Of a DNA stretch of 64,000 nt, positions 33,460 through 44,260 are shown in pieces (the stretch's first letter is position 1; each line of letters begins with the position of its first letter). Under the pieces are notes generated by a model. It was not told the origin of the DNA, did no database searches, and saw only the letters and a program-made list of their open reading frames with translations. The position numbers and the translations under genes are program-made. The stretch comes from Marsupella aquatica (lineage: Eukaryota; Marchantiophyta): assembly GCA_973895155.1 (NCBI GenBank), contig OZ316899.1:1860001-1924000 (forward strand), in the 5' to 3' direction.

Positions 33460-36400
33460 ATGGAACCCGGGCAGAGGCCGGAGGTAAGGCTGAGGGTGAA
33501 AACCCGATTAGGGTTAGGGCGCGTTAAGCGTCGGCGGCTAGGAAGGATCAACGGGAAGAAGGACCGGCAGAGGAGAGGGGTAAGGAGCGCTTGCAGGAGA
33601 TGGTGGCTCATTTGCGAGCACGAACTAGGCAGACGACTACGGGAGGCCAACTACTGTCAGCTGCTTAGGCAAGCACTCGGGGAGAGAGTAGATACCGACG
33701 ATCAACCTAAGGAGGGTATGAGCAACATCAATCAAGCGGCACATTTCTGGGGATGCCTGTTCGAACGGGCAACTGAGTACATCAAGACTTACGAGGACGA
33801 GGAGTCAGAAAGGGCAGCTCGAGAACGGCAGGAGCTCGCTCGATTGTGGGAGCTGCAGAAGACGGCTTTCTTAGGAGGCGAACTCATCAAGGACGAGTTC
33901 CTGTGGACGCCTACTTCCAATCAACTCGACGATCTTCTGTTTTGCAAGGACAGCGTCGTCGGCATCCGAGAGGCCATCAAGAACTGCAACGACATACATT
34001 GGGAATTAAAGGGTAGCACGGAAAGGTGGACCCAGGCAACGGTGCTAGGAGAAACCTCCACGGCAGCAGAGATGAAGAGGAAGGGAGCCGTCAACGATGA
34101 AGCCACCCCGGCAAAAAGAACGAGGTCGACGGCACCAAAGAAGCCAGTCGAGCAGCAGAGCAGGAGGCAGGGAGAAGCCGAAGAGGAGGAGGTCGATCCC
34201 ATCAAGGCCATTCCAACCAGGGATGACACCTGGAAGGGCTGGGCGGCAACCCTACCGGTGGAGGTGCAACTACATTTTGCACGGGAGGAGGATGCATGCT
34301 TTACGGCCATGCAGACCAAGAAGTACCAAGGCTTCATGGCCGGATCCGGCTTGGAGGCCTTTGTAAGATTACCATGGCTGAAGCCGGAGGTACCGGAGTC
34401 AGACCTATTAGAATTCGTGGGGTCATGGGAACCCGAGACCAATTGCACGAGGATATATGGGAAGGATTTCTATCTTACTCCCAAGGTGATTGCCGAAGTG
34501 TTTGGCTTGCCGATGGGCAATAAGACCAAAGTTGATACCAGGAAGACCTTGCCTGACAAGGAGTTCCGGTCGTTCCCCGGGCCATCAACGAAGAATGGCT
34601 TCTTCCGGAACACCTGCACCAACCCGCACATAGGAGAGATGATCGACTTCTTGCGGGTGACCATGCATTGTAACTTGCCGAGGGCAGAGATCGGCAAGGC
34701 ACAGGTCTATCTGGCAGAAAGGCCAGACCCAAGCCGGGACTACAACGGGTACCTCCTCAACCAATTGAAGAAGATCTTAAAGGAGGAGCAGCAGGTAATC
34801 GGCATGGGGAGCGTGTCGCGGCTTGGCTATCACATGCCGCTGTTGTGCCGGTATGCCAGAGGTCAGACTTTTGCCCCGGTACTTCCCCTGCAGGTAAGGG
34901 CACCCGAGGAAGCTCCAACGCCGAGGCCATTGGCTGAGAAGCCTCAACCACCTGTTAGTCCTACGATTGAGCAGGTGTTTAGGCCCAGGAAGGAAGACTT
35001 GCCGATGCAGCAACCAGGCATGCAGAGTCTGCTGAAACTACTGGAGAAAGAAAAGAAATCGGCATCGGCAACAACAACGGCAACGGCAACCATGCAGGAC
35101 ACTACTACAGAGGTAGGCCTACACCGGCTCACAAGAGAAAACCCCTTTGCTGGAGACGAGAGAATCAGGCCGGAATCCAAGCCAGGTGTTCGAATGTACG
35201 TGGGAACCTCAAGCTCCGAATCTGAGGCAGAATTGCCTGAAGCTCCTACCGAGGAAGAGGAGAGGGAGAAGCCGGAAATCCAAGAGGTAGAGGAGGCAGT
35301 GGAGGACTGCAGCCATGATAATTCCGGCTATGGGTCGGACCATCACGTTCCAGGAGTAAGGACCTGTGGCCGGTTTGTCCCCACACTTCCAAGGGTAGTG
35401 CGAGGGGACCCCAACCAGCAGAGTAGCCCTGAGTCTCCCCCACCAGATGTTGCTCCCCCGAGCTTCGACGGCATAAAACAGACGGTGCAGGAATTTCAGG
35501 AGCGAATCAAGCAGGAGGAAGAGGCCGCCCTGGCTAAGGAAAAGGATTTACCAGGAGGAGATTGGCCGGAGGACATCAGGCGGCTAGCCGAAAAAGGAAG
35601 CAAACCTCTAGCCACGATTGAAGAGATCCGCAGGACGGCTTGGGAGCAGAGGCCACGATGGGCGATGCCGATCACTTCTACTTACTCCACCTACGCTAAG
35701 AATAGAGCCATGGAGTATGGTGAGATGTGTGGGGAACTTGCGCTCGGCATCTTTGGAGAGGAGTTGGAGGTAGGACCCTTTTTCCATAGGGAGCAGTTGG
35801 AGAAGCACCAATTAGAAGAAGCGGTGGCTTTAGAGAGAAGCAAGAAGGACGAGGTCATTCGGCGGCTTAGGAGGATGGAAGCCGAGATTGAAGATCTAAG
35901 GGCGGCCAAGAAAGCCCAAGATGAACTGCGGATTAAACGACATGAGCTGAACATCATGCGGGGGCAGTTGGACGCCGCGCAGGCTGATAATCAGAATATC
36001 AAGGATAAACTGACTCAGACGCAGGAAGAGTTGGCCGACACGATCAAAGAAAGGGAAAAGTGGAAGCAAGAGCTGAAGAATACAGAGGAGGCCCACATAA
36101 CAGCCAACAGCCGGGCCATGGCGGAGACCCAAAGAAAGGAATGGGCGTTGAAAGGGGAGCTCGAGAAAATCCGCGGAGCCCTTGAGCAGAAGGAGGTCGA
36201 GTTAGGGAAATCCTATCAAGGGATTATGGCGCTGCAGCAGGAGCTTGCGTCCCTGACGGCCAGCTTCAAGGCCGACCTAAGGGAGAAGGACGAGATGCTC
36301 GAACAGACTTACGCCAAGATGAACCAGATGGAGTCTGTCATCATTGCAGAGCTCGACAAGGAGCTAAGAGCAACCCAGGAGGAGAAGGCTACCTTGAAGA

Positions 36401-37080
36401 AGGAATTGGAGGAAGCCCACAGGGAGCAGGAGGAGGCCAAAAACGAGCTGGAGGGGGCACGTAAGGACCTGGATGAAACCCAAGAGGAGTTGGAGGAAAT
36501 CACGAGGAAGATGGAGAACCTACAGCGGCGGGCCGACAACCAAACAGAGCGGCTGAAGAAACAAGCCGCAGTATTTAAATGCTTAGCTGCAGCAGGTCCA
36601 TCTCCTGTTGGGACAAACCAGTTACCAGGGGTGGTAATTGCCGAAGGACAAGCCGCGCCACCTGCACCAGTGCCGGAGGTAAGTGGGAAGGGGAAGGGAC
36701 CAGCTGCCGAGCCACCAACGAAGAAGAAGCGGAAACCTTCAGGGTCAAGGAGTAATACGACTTCACAGGCCGTGGTGATCAAGGAGGTAGACCCGGCACC
36801 GACCCCAGACAGGGTCACAGCTAAGGATCCAACTACCCTAGGGGAAGGGGAGGCCGAAGCCGAGGGAGTGGCTGAAGCCGAAGCCGTGGGGGTGGCTGAA
36901 GCCGAAGCCGTGGGTATTGCCGAGGCCGGTGTCGAGGCTGAAGCCGAAGGTGGACCCAGTCAGGCCGAGGGAGAGTTGACTCGGTCAAGGGCAGGTAATC
37001 TGTCAGTAGGCGGGCCAACGGCAGTGGCTGAGGAGGAAGTGTTGGGGGCGTCCATTGAGGATCCACCACCGGTGTCGTGA
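33460..37080 (+). CDS. F1 protein: mobile-domain plus long coiled coil, 1,206 residues
   Basis: I chose the ATG at 33,460 (GCAACCATGG, good plant context); the frame is open 39 bp further upstream without an ATG. In order: a basic N-terminus (residues 1-60), a helical region with ERAARERQELARLWELQ, a basic linker (about 205-235), then a core at about 250-435 with LPW, LTPKVIAEVFGLPMGN, STKNGFFRNTCTNPHIG and IDFLRVTMHC. That core resembles the putative plant transposon protein domain of plant repeats. A Pro/Glu-rich linker follows, then coiled coil (about 760-1,045) and an Ala/Glu repeat tail (about 1,127-1,167). No polymerase, protease, integrase or zinc knuckle is visible. A structural, Gag-like or DNA-binding role is possible; the function is unknown. 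Confidence 0.75.
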   Translation: MEPGQRPEVRLRVKTRLGLGRVKRRRLGRINGKKDRQRRGVRSACRRWWLICEHELGRRLREANYCQLLRQALGERVDTDDQPKEGMSNINQAAHFWGCLFERATEYIKTYEDEESERAARERQELARLWELQKTAFLGGELIKDEFLWTPTSNQLDDLLFCKDSVVGIREAIKNCNDIHWELKGSTERWTQATVLGETSTAAEMKRKGAVNDEATPAKRTRSTAPKKPVEQQSRRQGEAEEEEVDPIKAIPTRDDTWKGWAATLPVEVQLHFAREEDACFTAMQTKKYQGFMAGSGLEAFVRLPWLKPEVPESDLLEFVGSWEPETNCTRIYGKDFYLTPKVIAEVFGLPMGNKTKVDTRKTLPDKEFRSFPGPSTKNGFFRNTCTNPHIGEMIDFLRVTMHCNLPRAEIGKAQVYLAERPDPSRDYNGYLLNQLKKILKEEQQVIGMGSVSRLGYHMPLLCRYARGQTFAPVLPLQVRAPEEAPTPRPLAEKPQPPVSPTIEQVFRPRKEDLPMQQPGMQSLLKLLEKEKKSASATTTATATMQDTTTEVGLHRLTRENPFAGDERIRPESKPGVRMYVGTSSSESEAELPEAPTEEEEREKPEIQEVEEAVEDCSHDNSGYGSDHHVPGVRTCGRFVPTLPRVVRGDPNQQSSPESPPPDVAPPSFDGIKQTVQEFQERIKQEEEAALAKEKDLPGGDWPEDIRRLAEKGSKPLATIEEIRRTAWEQRPRWAMPITSTYSTYAKNRAMEYGEMCGELALGIFGEELEVGPFFHREQLEKHQLEEAVALERSKKDEVIRRLRRMEAEIEDLRAAKKAQDELRIKRHELNIMRGQLDAAQADNQNIKDKLTQTQEELADTIKEREKWKQELKNTEEAHITANSRAMAETQRKEWALKGELEKIRGALEQKEVELGKSYQGIMALQQELASLTASFKADLREKDEMLEQTYAKMNQMESVIIAELDKELRATQEEKATLKKELEEAHREQEEAKNELEGARKDLDETQEELEEITRKMENLQRRADNQTERLKKQAAVFKCLAAAGPSPVGTNQLPGVVIAEGQAAPPAPVPEVSGKGKGPAAEPPTKKKRKPSGSRSNTTSQAVVIKEVDPAPTPDRVTAKDPTTLGEGEAEAEGVAEAEAVGVAEAEAVGIAEAGVEAEAEGGPSQAEGELTRSRAGNLSVGGPTAVAEEEVLGASIEDPPPVS

Positions 37081-38001
37081 CGGTGCAAGGGCGCCGTTCC
37101 TTTTAGGGAGGGCGGACGTGGAGGGAGGAGGCGTGAGTGGGCAGGGCGGGCACGGATCTCCACGTTTAGGATTAGGATCAGAACCAGGAGCGGCCCTGAC
37201 ACTTAGCTTAGTGGGATTGCGGTCCCACTGGTAGGAGCAACACTTGTGCTCCTGCCTTGCTGTACATAGGTAGATTCGGGCAAGTAGATTACTGTTAAGT
37301 AGATTAGGCTTACGATGCAAAGAATGGCGGATCCACTACCAGGATAAGTACCTGGGCAGCGGGGAGCTCAGGGCCTCTTCTTTAGCAAGTTTTTAGTTTG
37401 CACCAGCCGGGCTGGGATCAAGTAGTACGAGAAGCTCTCGGTTAGTCATACAGTGACCCTTGTGTATATTCATGTTTCCTCATGCCTAAGAGCTGAATAG
37501 AGTTGGCCTCACGGCTTAGTTCGCAGAACTTGTGTATGAGATGTACTGTTTGTATGGCAAGTGCATGGTATGACTCAGTCAGAATGAGTCATTTTGCTAT
37601 TTGTGTGTCGCATTAACTTGTGTGAAGAGTGCCCACATCAACAGAAAGAAGGAAAGTAAGCAGGGGAGTGAGAGTTGGATGTGTCGAGCTGAGAGAGGTC
37701 TTAGCGGCTTAACCAAGCCTATTGGGGATCATTCCGGCGGCGGAATCCAAACATACCTAACAAGACGGAGGGGAAGACAGGGGAAGACAGGGGAAGGCCT
37801 ATATTAGGCCGGCTACGTATCTCATGACCCGATGAAGGATCTGTCCAGTATATGTGTGTAAAATGTTAATAGTAGTAGTAGAAGGTTAGCAGCGTCCCAT
37901 GCCGCTAAGCCGCGGAAACGGCCTCGCCAAGCGCGAAACCTGCGGGAATCGGCTTGAGCTGGGGGGTTTCTTGGGTTTAGGGAGCCATGGGACGCACCAC
38001 A
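37081..38001 (+). other. Non-coding 3' tail of F1-d
   Basis: Collinear with 19,846-20,741. No gene is supported; the open frame at 37,601-37,807 is a shadow that recurs in the other copies at 27 and 20,347. The tail ends with a G-rich run (GGGGGGTTTCTTGGGTTTAGGG) shortly before the CACCACA terminus. Confidence 0.7.
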
Positions 38002-39185
38002 GAGCCGCTACTCGGGTCCGGGCTTGGGGAGGGGGGATGTAGTGCCAGCTCCTTGGGTGCTTTCTCCTCTGGGCCGCCTGAGCAGGGGTAAGGTATCATC
38101 TTCGTCATCGCTGAGGTCCACAGCGTTGATGACGGAGCGTACTTGTACTGGCGAGGCAACCGGCAGTGGGGATCGGCTAGGTTGAGGCTAAGACTGAGCC
38201 TGAGCCTAGACTGGTGCGAGAACGGGTATGGCTGGGCTAGCACTGGTGGTCAATGGTGTAGTTGCCATGAAATTCTGTAGGTGCCGGTAGAGATTTTCTG
38301 ATGCAAGTGTAGACACCCTTGTAGATCGGGTAGCGTTGGACTCGCTGTTGATGATGTCCCAGACCTGAGTGGGGATGTGGTCAAAGTGGTGCCGCTGTAA
38401 GTCGATTGTGCCCGGGATATTAAAGACCTCGTTTGGGAGCCAAAGCAATGCCTCCCAGAAGCCGATATATTTGTCCCCGTTGAAGAAGTACCCTGATATT
38501 TCTTCGGGTTGGTAAAGCTCGCTCTGGGACGGGTAATCAAAGTTAAGGAGATAGTGATGGCGGCCTGCTAGGCGGATGGCTCTCTCATACTCGCGTTTGA
38601 TCTCGTATCGTCACGGGTTGGCGTGTTTCAACAAGTCGGTCAAGTGCCCTCCGATAGATAGGAACTGCGTCCAGAATCGTATGGCCAAACTGGAAAGGAT
38701 CGTGTGCGACATTCAGAGGAGATGGAAGGTGACTAAAGATAAGCGAGAGAACTAGGGTCGAAGCTGGCGTGTGGACTGAAGAACTGGTGCACTACAAAGG
38801 ATCGGCCCTCTTTTTATATCTTGAGAGCTCGTCGATCGCCCGTCGCCTCCTCATCGGTTATAGGCCGAGCCTTTCATGGTTGCAGTGTACCGGCCACTCC
38901 GCCAGTCCGGGTCAGCGCGTGTGAGTGGCCGCCTCCCGAAGTTTGTTATACGGACCCGAGGAGGAAAGGGGAGGGCCCATTACACGCTTGCAACCCGGGC
39001 GTGCGAATGGCGACCCGCCGCCAGCCCAAACACAAACGCCCCTTATTGACTAATGATTTCCTACTCATAATGGCTACCTAAATACTATCGTTATGCTAAT
39101 AATTACGGTCTAAGATACCTCCACTGCGCGTGCTAAGCGTGGTTAGGCCAAATCATTTATTAGCCATCGTACCGGCAATGTCACA

Positions 39186-40140
39186 AAAAGCCTGCCAAGC
39201 ACCAGTAATCCCCTTCGTGGTACTGATCAACCGCCTCATGCAAGTGTATGCCTTCCGCAAATTCTCACCCTCCATCCTACTGAACATCTGGACGCTCAAC
39301 AACTTGTCCACCCGGACATCCTCGTAATTCTTCTTCAACACCTTGAAGAACTCCACCATCAGGTTGAACCTGGGGATGGGCAATGTGGTGCTAGAGCTGC
39401 TAGCACCCTCTTCCTCTTCTAGGGACACGTCTTCACTTGTGAGTGAGACATAGTCTGGAGACCACTTGCGTCTCCAAGACTCAATGTGCTCAACATGCGT
39501 CGTCCTTGGGGGGTTAACTAAGTGTATGTTTTGGGGTACCACGTGCGATCCTAGCCTAATATAAATAGACCTATTTTATAAAGAAAATATTCCAAGAATA
39601 TTCTCTATTTTCAATATTAATAACCTATTTTACTTTATAAAGGGTATATATTAAAGAATATTCTATAAATATGAGTTTATAATACCTTCTTTTGCCTCTT
39701 ACGCTTTTTAAAAATTTAGTTAAAATCTGCCAAAAATACCTATTTTGGATCGCACGTGGTTCCTAAGATTTTTGATAGTCAACCCCCCGAGGTGTCGTCT
39801 AGAACTCCTCATAGTCATGCATTGGCGGCCCCTTCAAGTGTTGGAACAACACTCACCACGCCATGAAAGGGGAGAATGATGTGCTATGCAACTTCTGTTG
39901 ATCACACCACTGCTCAAACTCCATGATAAAATGGGGCAACTCCATGGTACCAACATCTCCTGAAAATGTCTGAATTAATCTAGCTATATATTGAATGCTC
40001 CATGTCCCAATTGTAGGGACTAATACGAGAATGTAGTGACAACTAGGACAACAATCATGTTGCCTCCTCCACTGCAGGGTCTGTGCGCGCCAATGCTGCA
40101 CCCAGATGGCACAATGTCCTCTTTTGCTTCCTCTAGGCAA
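39186..40140 (-). pseudogene. Gag-like fragment of an LTR retroelement, split by a MITE
   Basis: On the minus strand 40,140-39,853 reads ...MELPHFIMEFEQWCDQQKL..., and beyond the MITE 39,508-39,188 reads HIESWRRKWSPDY...VQMFSRMEGENLRKAYTCMRRLISTTKGITGAWQAFCDIAG. The composition and order fit a retrotransposon Gag, though no zinc knuckle is seen. A TAG near 39,793 and the MITE break it, and F2 copy 2 cuts it at 39,185. Assignment to gypsy or copia type is not possible here. Confidence 0.45.
39508..39788. mobile_element. MITE, about 280 bp, AT-rich
   Basis: Terminal inverted repeats of about 42 bp: both ends read GGGGGGTT.ACTA inwards and share ACCACGTGCGATCC at the inner edge (39,538-39,551 and 39,748-39,761). 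The interior is AT-rich without a gene. I could not assign a convincing target duplication, so the superfamily is open. Confidence 0.6.
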
Positions 40141-41133
40141 AACCTAGCACCACTTTTGGTCACTCTAGTCTCTAGTGTGTCTCACCAACAAGTTCTAGAC
40201 TCACCCTTGCTGCAAACCGATCACTTGGCACAATTGTGACCAATCCAAACAACAAGGGTACCATAAAAATGGCCAAAAATCAACGTTCTCGGATTTACAA
40301 TTGGAAAAGTGATCTGAATAGCCAACAAGCTACTGCATGTAGTCATGTAGTCAGTGTGTCGAGTTGTGTCCCAAAAACCAAGATATGGCCACTCAACCGT
40401 CGGAAGGGTCACAATGGTGCCAAACAAAGTGCAAAAACAAGCCCTCGGGTTTTTTTGCTATAACTGGCACAGAGGGAGCTTCCAAGAAGCTTCCCCATAG
40501 CAACAATTGTGCAGCAACAACCCAAATTAACAGATACGGTGAAAATATAGTGAAATTATGGTAAATGGTGTACGAATACAGATCAATGAGTCAAGACACG
40601 GTTAAATACGGCAAAAATGCCACCCGGAAAGCCTTGGGGGTCCTCACACTCAAAAGTAGGGACACTTGGCGGCCTCCAATTGGCTCTAGGGAGTGGGAGT
40701 CTCTTTGCCTCCTTTGTATTGATGGTCGGCCCCTCGCCTCCCCCTGACTTGCTCCTGCCCTCTTGGAGGGCCTCCTGCCACCTCGGGCTGGGCATTAAAT
40801 GCTCCCAAGAGGAGGGAGCCTTGAACTCCTCCTTTGCCTCTCCTTAATAGCACCTCATAGGGCTTTGAGCCCCCCTCCTTTAATGCTTGCCTCGGGCCTC
40901 CCCCCTCCTCAATGTGCAAGAAGGGGCCTCCTAGCTCCTTGAGAGACCAACGCCCCTACCTCATAGAATTCCCTCGGCCCTCCTGCCTCAACTTGCTTGG
41001 GTGCCTCGGGGCTCAATGCCCCCTTGGAGGCTTCTAAATTGTGATTTTGGCAATTGCTAAAAGGCCCAAGAAGACAAAGGGCACGAAGAGCTAACAAGAG
41101 CGAGAGGGCATAAAAAGATAAAATTAACACACC
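40141..41133. other. No supported gene; retroelement-like remnant
   Basis: The stretch 40,560-41,100 is GC-rich with long open frames on both strands in biased sequence (CCTCC/GGAGG-rich), a typical cause of spurious open frames. I see no domain. It may be a decayed LTR or internal region of the element to its left. Confidence 0.4.
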
Positions 41134-41294
41134 TGTTATAACCAATGGTTTAGATTAGCATCTATAGTTTAGGGAAGAGATAGTTACCATAACTACCACC
41201 ATATGTATATACCTCTTGGACCTCTAATGGATAGTAGGATTCTTGCCGGTGCATTGGTGTATTATTCCATCTCAAGGCTTCCTACATTATAACA
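41134..41294 (+). repeat. Short LTR, copia type
   Basis: 161 bp, starting TGTTATAACC and ending ATTATAACA (TG...CA, short inverted ends). It is followed by CGTTATCAACACATAGC, which resembles the ACGTTATCAGCACG primer-binding region common after 5' LTRs of plant copia elements. No matching second LTR is seen, so this is a remnant. Confidence 0.5.
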
Positions 41295-41990
41295 CGTTAT
41301 CAACACATAGCTCTCCACAAGCAATTTTCTTTGGGAGAAAGGTCAGATTTACATTGAATGCTTATAGATTCTGACTCGCTTATAATTCTCACCATGATTT
41401 TGAATTGAAATGAAAACCACACAATAGGAGATACTTAATTGAAGGATTTGAGAAATTCATTGATAGAACAATTGAAGGATTAAAGAAATATGACAGTTAA
41501 GGATTTGAGGCATCAAAACTCAGGAGCACTTATTATTTTCTCATTTGGGATGGAATTCATTTGAGGAATTCCGAATGTGATGTTTTGCATTCTAGGGATC
41601 ATCTGGACTAGTCGACAAAGACTGTAGGTAATTTGTGATGTTTTGGATAGAACGCTTGGGTTGTCCACATTCACTAGAGAGCCGGCTGATCAGAAGTGCA
41701 ATGACAAAGAAGTAGTTACTTACGCTCATATTTGCAGATCATTGGAGAGAGGAGAAAGAGCATAATTGAATAGATTTCAAATCAAATCTAGAAGATTTAA
41801 TATGCTACAAAAGAAATGCAAAGTAGATAGAAGTCAGGGTTTCTTTCGTAGTACTAATGGTGTTCAGGTGGAGTAGATAGATGTTAGGACAAAATTGCAA
41901 CTAAGAACTGAAAGGATATCCGATGTGGGGCGGTACCTTAATCTATCCCCAACTGTAAATCAATGAAGCCCAGAGACTGAAAAGCGTACA
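41295..41990. other. No gene; probable copia leader/internal remnant
   Basis: AT-rich, stop-rich on both strands. It follows the copia-type LTR and ends near the start of MULE-C. Nothing further can be supported. Confidence 0.4.
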
Positions 41991-42008
41991 GAAGGGGGAT
42001 CTCTCCGT

Positions 42009-42107
42009 GACAGCAAACAGCAAACAGCAAACAGTAAACAGCAAACAGCAAACAACAAACAGTAAACAGCAAACAACAAATAGTAAACAGCAAACAGCAA
42101 ACAGCAA
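42009..42107. repeat. Tandem heptamer repeat (CAGCAAA-type)
   Basis: About 14 units of a 7-bp motif, mostly CAGCAAA with CAGTAAA and CAACAAA variants, lie at the left edge of MULE-C just outside its last palindromes. It produces open frames on both strands (42,007-42,270 and 41,938-42,237) that are not genes. Confidence 0.9.
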
Positions 42108-43903
42108 AACTCATACCAGCAAATGTGCACCCAAAAAAGACACCAAAGGGTATGAAAATATTGTCACATATATTGGACGTGAAGCGGCCATTGAGTACAT
42201 TTATACTAGCGCCGGGCACTATAAGGAAAACAACCAAATAAAAACCTCTTTGAACTACCGGCTACAGTAATAGCGTCGGGCGCTACTCCAATCCGACACG
42301 TCACGGCGTTCTTATTGAGTGTCATCGTTCTCCATAAACGGGTAAATAAAACAAGGAAAACTAAAGACCAGATCCACAACCACCACTCGACTCTGAGCCC
42401 GATTCAGAACCGCTACTTTATGATCTATCAGTGGACTCTGCTTCGTCGTCCACATACTTGGATTTTGCAATATCATCTACGAAGTGATTCTGCACAAACT
42501 GTCTATCTGAGCCTCTCCTGAGTCTAAGACCCTTACTCTCCCAAGTAAGCGTCCTGACTGAATCTGCCCGTCGTGCCGCCTTTTCAGCATAAGAGGGGAG
42601 AACAAATGGCTTCTCCGGGGTCTGTACAACGTTCCTAGAGACGTTCCTTCGAAGTTGAAAACGCCTCCGAAGATTCCACTCTGACCTGAGAATTTTGAAC
42701 TGGAGTTCTTTAGTCGAAGTCGGGAAATCGGGCAAATTTTCTAGACAAAAGGGAGTAGAGGAGTTTTTTGGAAAAAAGTATACAATGAGAGAAAGAAAGC
42801 TAAAGAAAATTACTCTTCTGACTCTTCACTGTCCTCATCTCCAGATCCAAGGTCCACCACATTCTTCGACACCTCATCATCTTTAGATTGCTGAGAAGCA
42901 TTTCCACCCTCATTCTCGTCTTCCGAATCAAAATTTAGAATAGCACGGAGCCTGTCCTGCTTCTTACTTCCAGGAATCTTCTTAGGAGGAGTTGGTGCAA
43001 CCACTTCTTTGTTCTGTAAAAGATCGAGGAAGACCTTACCGGAAGTATCAACAAACTCTGGCCGATTTTCCAGCCCAACAACAAAGCGACCAGAATAATC
43101 TCCAGCCACAAACGTACTACCGGAACCTACTGTCCAGTCCATAACGATATCTCCAGGAAGAGTCACCAATTCCAAAATAGTTTGCATGAAACCCACAGGC
43201 AATCGTGAATTTCCTGCAAATTGGAGCTCAGGAGTCGGGTCATGTCGCGGCAACAAAAACCCAATAATGTTAGTGACGGAAGGGTCTTCTTCATTCGATA
43301 GTGGCCGGAACTTGGGGTCTTTCGGGACCCTTCCCTTTGTCGAAATGCGGCAAAATATATTAAGAGTAAGTGTGAATATCTGCAACACAGTTTCCCAATG
43401 AAGGCAGTATAAGAAAACAGACACATATATTAGCGCTTGGCGCTAGTCAACCATTCATCCTTACAAAAGATAAGTGAATTGTAGATATTGCGAATGCTGA
43501 TAGTAGCGTCGGGCGCTAGTATGTGCAAGAGGAATTGTTACCTGAGTATCAGATCGGGGCCTATACATTGGTGTAGTCATGACCACATGGTGGGTTGAAA
43601 TACACTGGAAACACTTAGAATCCTGGCAAGCCGCAATCACTTCAGATACCTGATCATAGTCTCCTCTGTGTAAAATTGCAAGTAGGCCATCGTCTGCAAG
43701 GAACGGCTCCATGGCTCGGAAGAAAGAGCTGGGAATAGTGTAATCCTGAAGGTTCCACTTGGGAACCTTCCGATCAAGAAGTGTTGGTTTTAATCCAGTG
43801 GGAATGTAGATGAAACCAGCATCCACACCAAAGCCCCTCTCTTTTTCGCCACGCATTACTCCCTTCTCTCTGTCTCCTGACTTTACCAATTCCTTTCCCC
43901 AGG

Positions 43904-43906
43904 CCT
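43904..43906. repeat. CCT target-site duplication of CACTA-2 (partner 60,455-60,457)
   Basis: CCT flanks both CACTA ends. With one copy removed together with the element, the minus-strand frame reads VTKVEA then WGKELVKSGD without a break. That is why the insertion is judged to have hit an exon. Confidence 0.93.
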
Positions 43907-44260
43907 CACTAGTAGAAACCGGGGTAATTTAGACCATACCTTATAGGACTAAGCCCACTAAGTCCTTCTTCCATACTTTAAATGACTCGCACCCATTGCC
44001 AAGGTTTTGTTAAAGACTATAAAAGACTTTGAGTGTTTTCCGGTTTAGTTAAAGACTATGAAAAGTAACCTTGCTACTTTGTGAAGGGTGAACACTCTAG
44101 GACATCATGGGTTTTGTTCTTGGAATCACTCTAAAGGTCCACACAAAGACTAGTATAATACAAAGTCTTACAAGGGTTCATGATAAGAGTATACTTAAGA
44201 AGGACCGGGCGACATCCTACTTTTGGGCCTAAGTGCTTAAGGACATGCCTTGTATATATG
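43907..44260. repeat. CACTA-2 left terminal and subterminal repeats
   Basis: After the terminal repeat, short motifs such as AAAGACT, AGTCCTT and GACTC recur in both orientations (for example about 43,945-44,080 and 44,145-44,175). Clustered subterminal repeats are the binding sites of TNPA-type proteins in this superfamily; binding here is inferred. Confidence 0.7.

Larger units (their letters stand above)
33345..38001 (+). mobile_element. F1-d: complete TG...CA element with intact ORF
   Basis: It starts TGTGATGCCTAGACAGG and ends GACGCACCACA, with GAGCC duplicated at 33,340-33,344 and 38,002-38,006. It is 4,657 bp and holds one 1,206-codon gene and a non-coding tail of about 0.9 kb. The first 120 bases do not recur at the right end, so no long terminal repeats are present. 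It has no polymerase, integrase or recognisable transposase, so it should depend on another element. The open frame and clean borders suggest a recent insertion. Confidence 0.9.
31391..38700 (-). pseudogene. F2 protein of copy 2, interrupted by F1-d
   Basis: Pieces at about 38,700-38,007, 33,337 to about 32,313, 32,521-31,787 and 31,777-31,391 reproduce the F2 protein in order: FW.ALLWLPNEVFNIPGTI, the Pro-rich linker, LPWNTCRYYGEDMTEF, EERLRMIFGLPKGDHR, then coiled coil. It is better preserved than copy 1 (one stretch of about 380 codons is open) but has a frameshift near 32,310, a TAG near 38,200 and the F1-d insertion. Confidence 0.7.
31079..39185 (-). mobile_element. F2, copy 2: inverted, with F1-d nested inside
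   Basis: On the minus strand it starts TGTGACATTGCCGGTACGATGG at 39,185 and runs to about 31,079, collinear with F2 copy 1. F1-d (33,345-38,001) interrupts it; with GAGCC/GGCTC kept once the F2 sequence rejoins exactly (CCCGAGTAGC...GGATAACACGG). The left end falls inside a MULE-B palindrome and lacks a TG...CA border, so it is truncated or rearranged. Confidence 0.75.

Noticed and set aside
598-38001. Calling the F1 elements ordinary LTR retrotransposons
   Set aside because: Ends and duplications fit an integrase, but I found no direct terminal repeats, primer site or polymerase in three copies with verified borders.
40560-41145. Long open frames on both strands
   Set aside because: They result from GC-biased, purine/pyrimidine-skewed DNA without domains.
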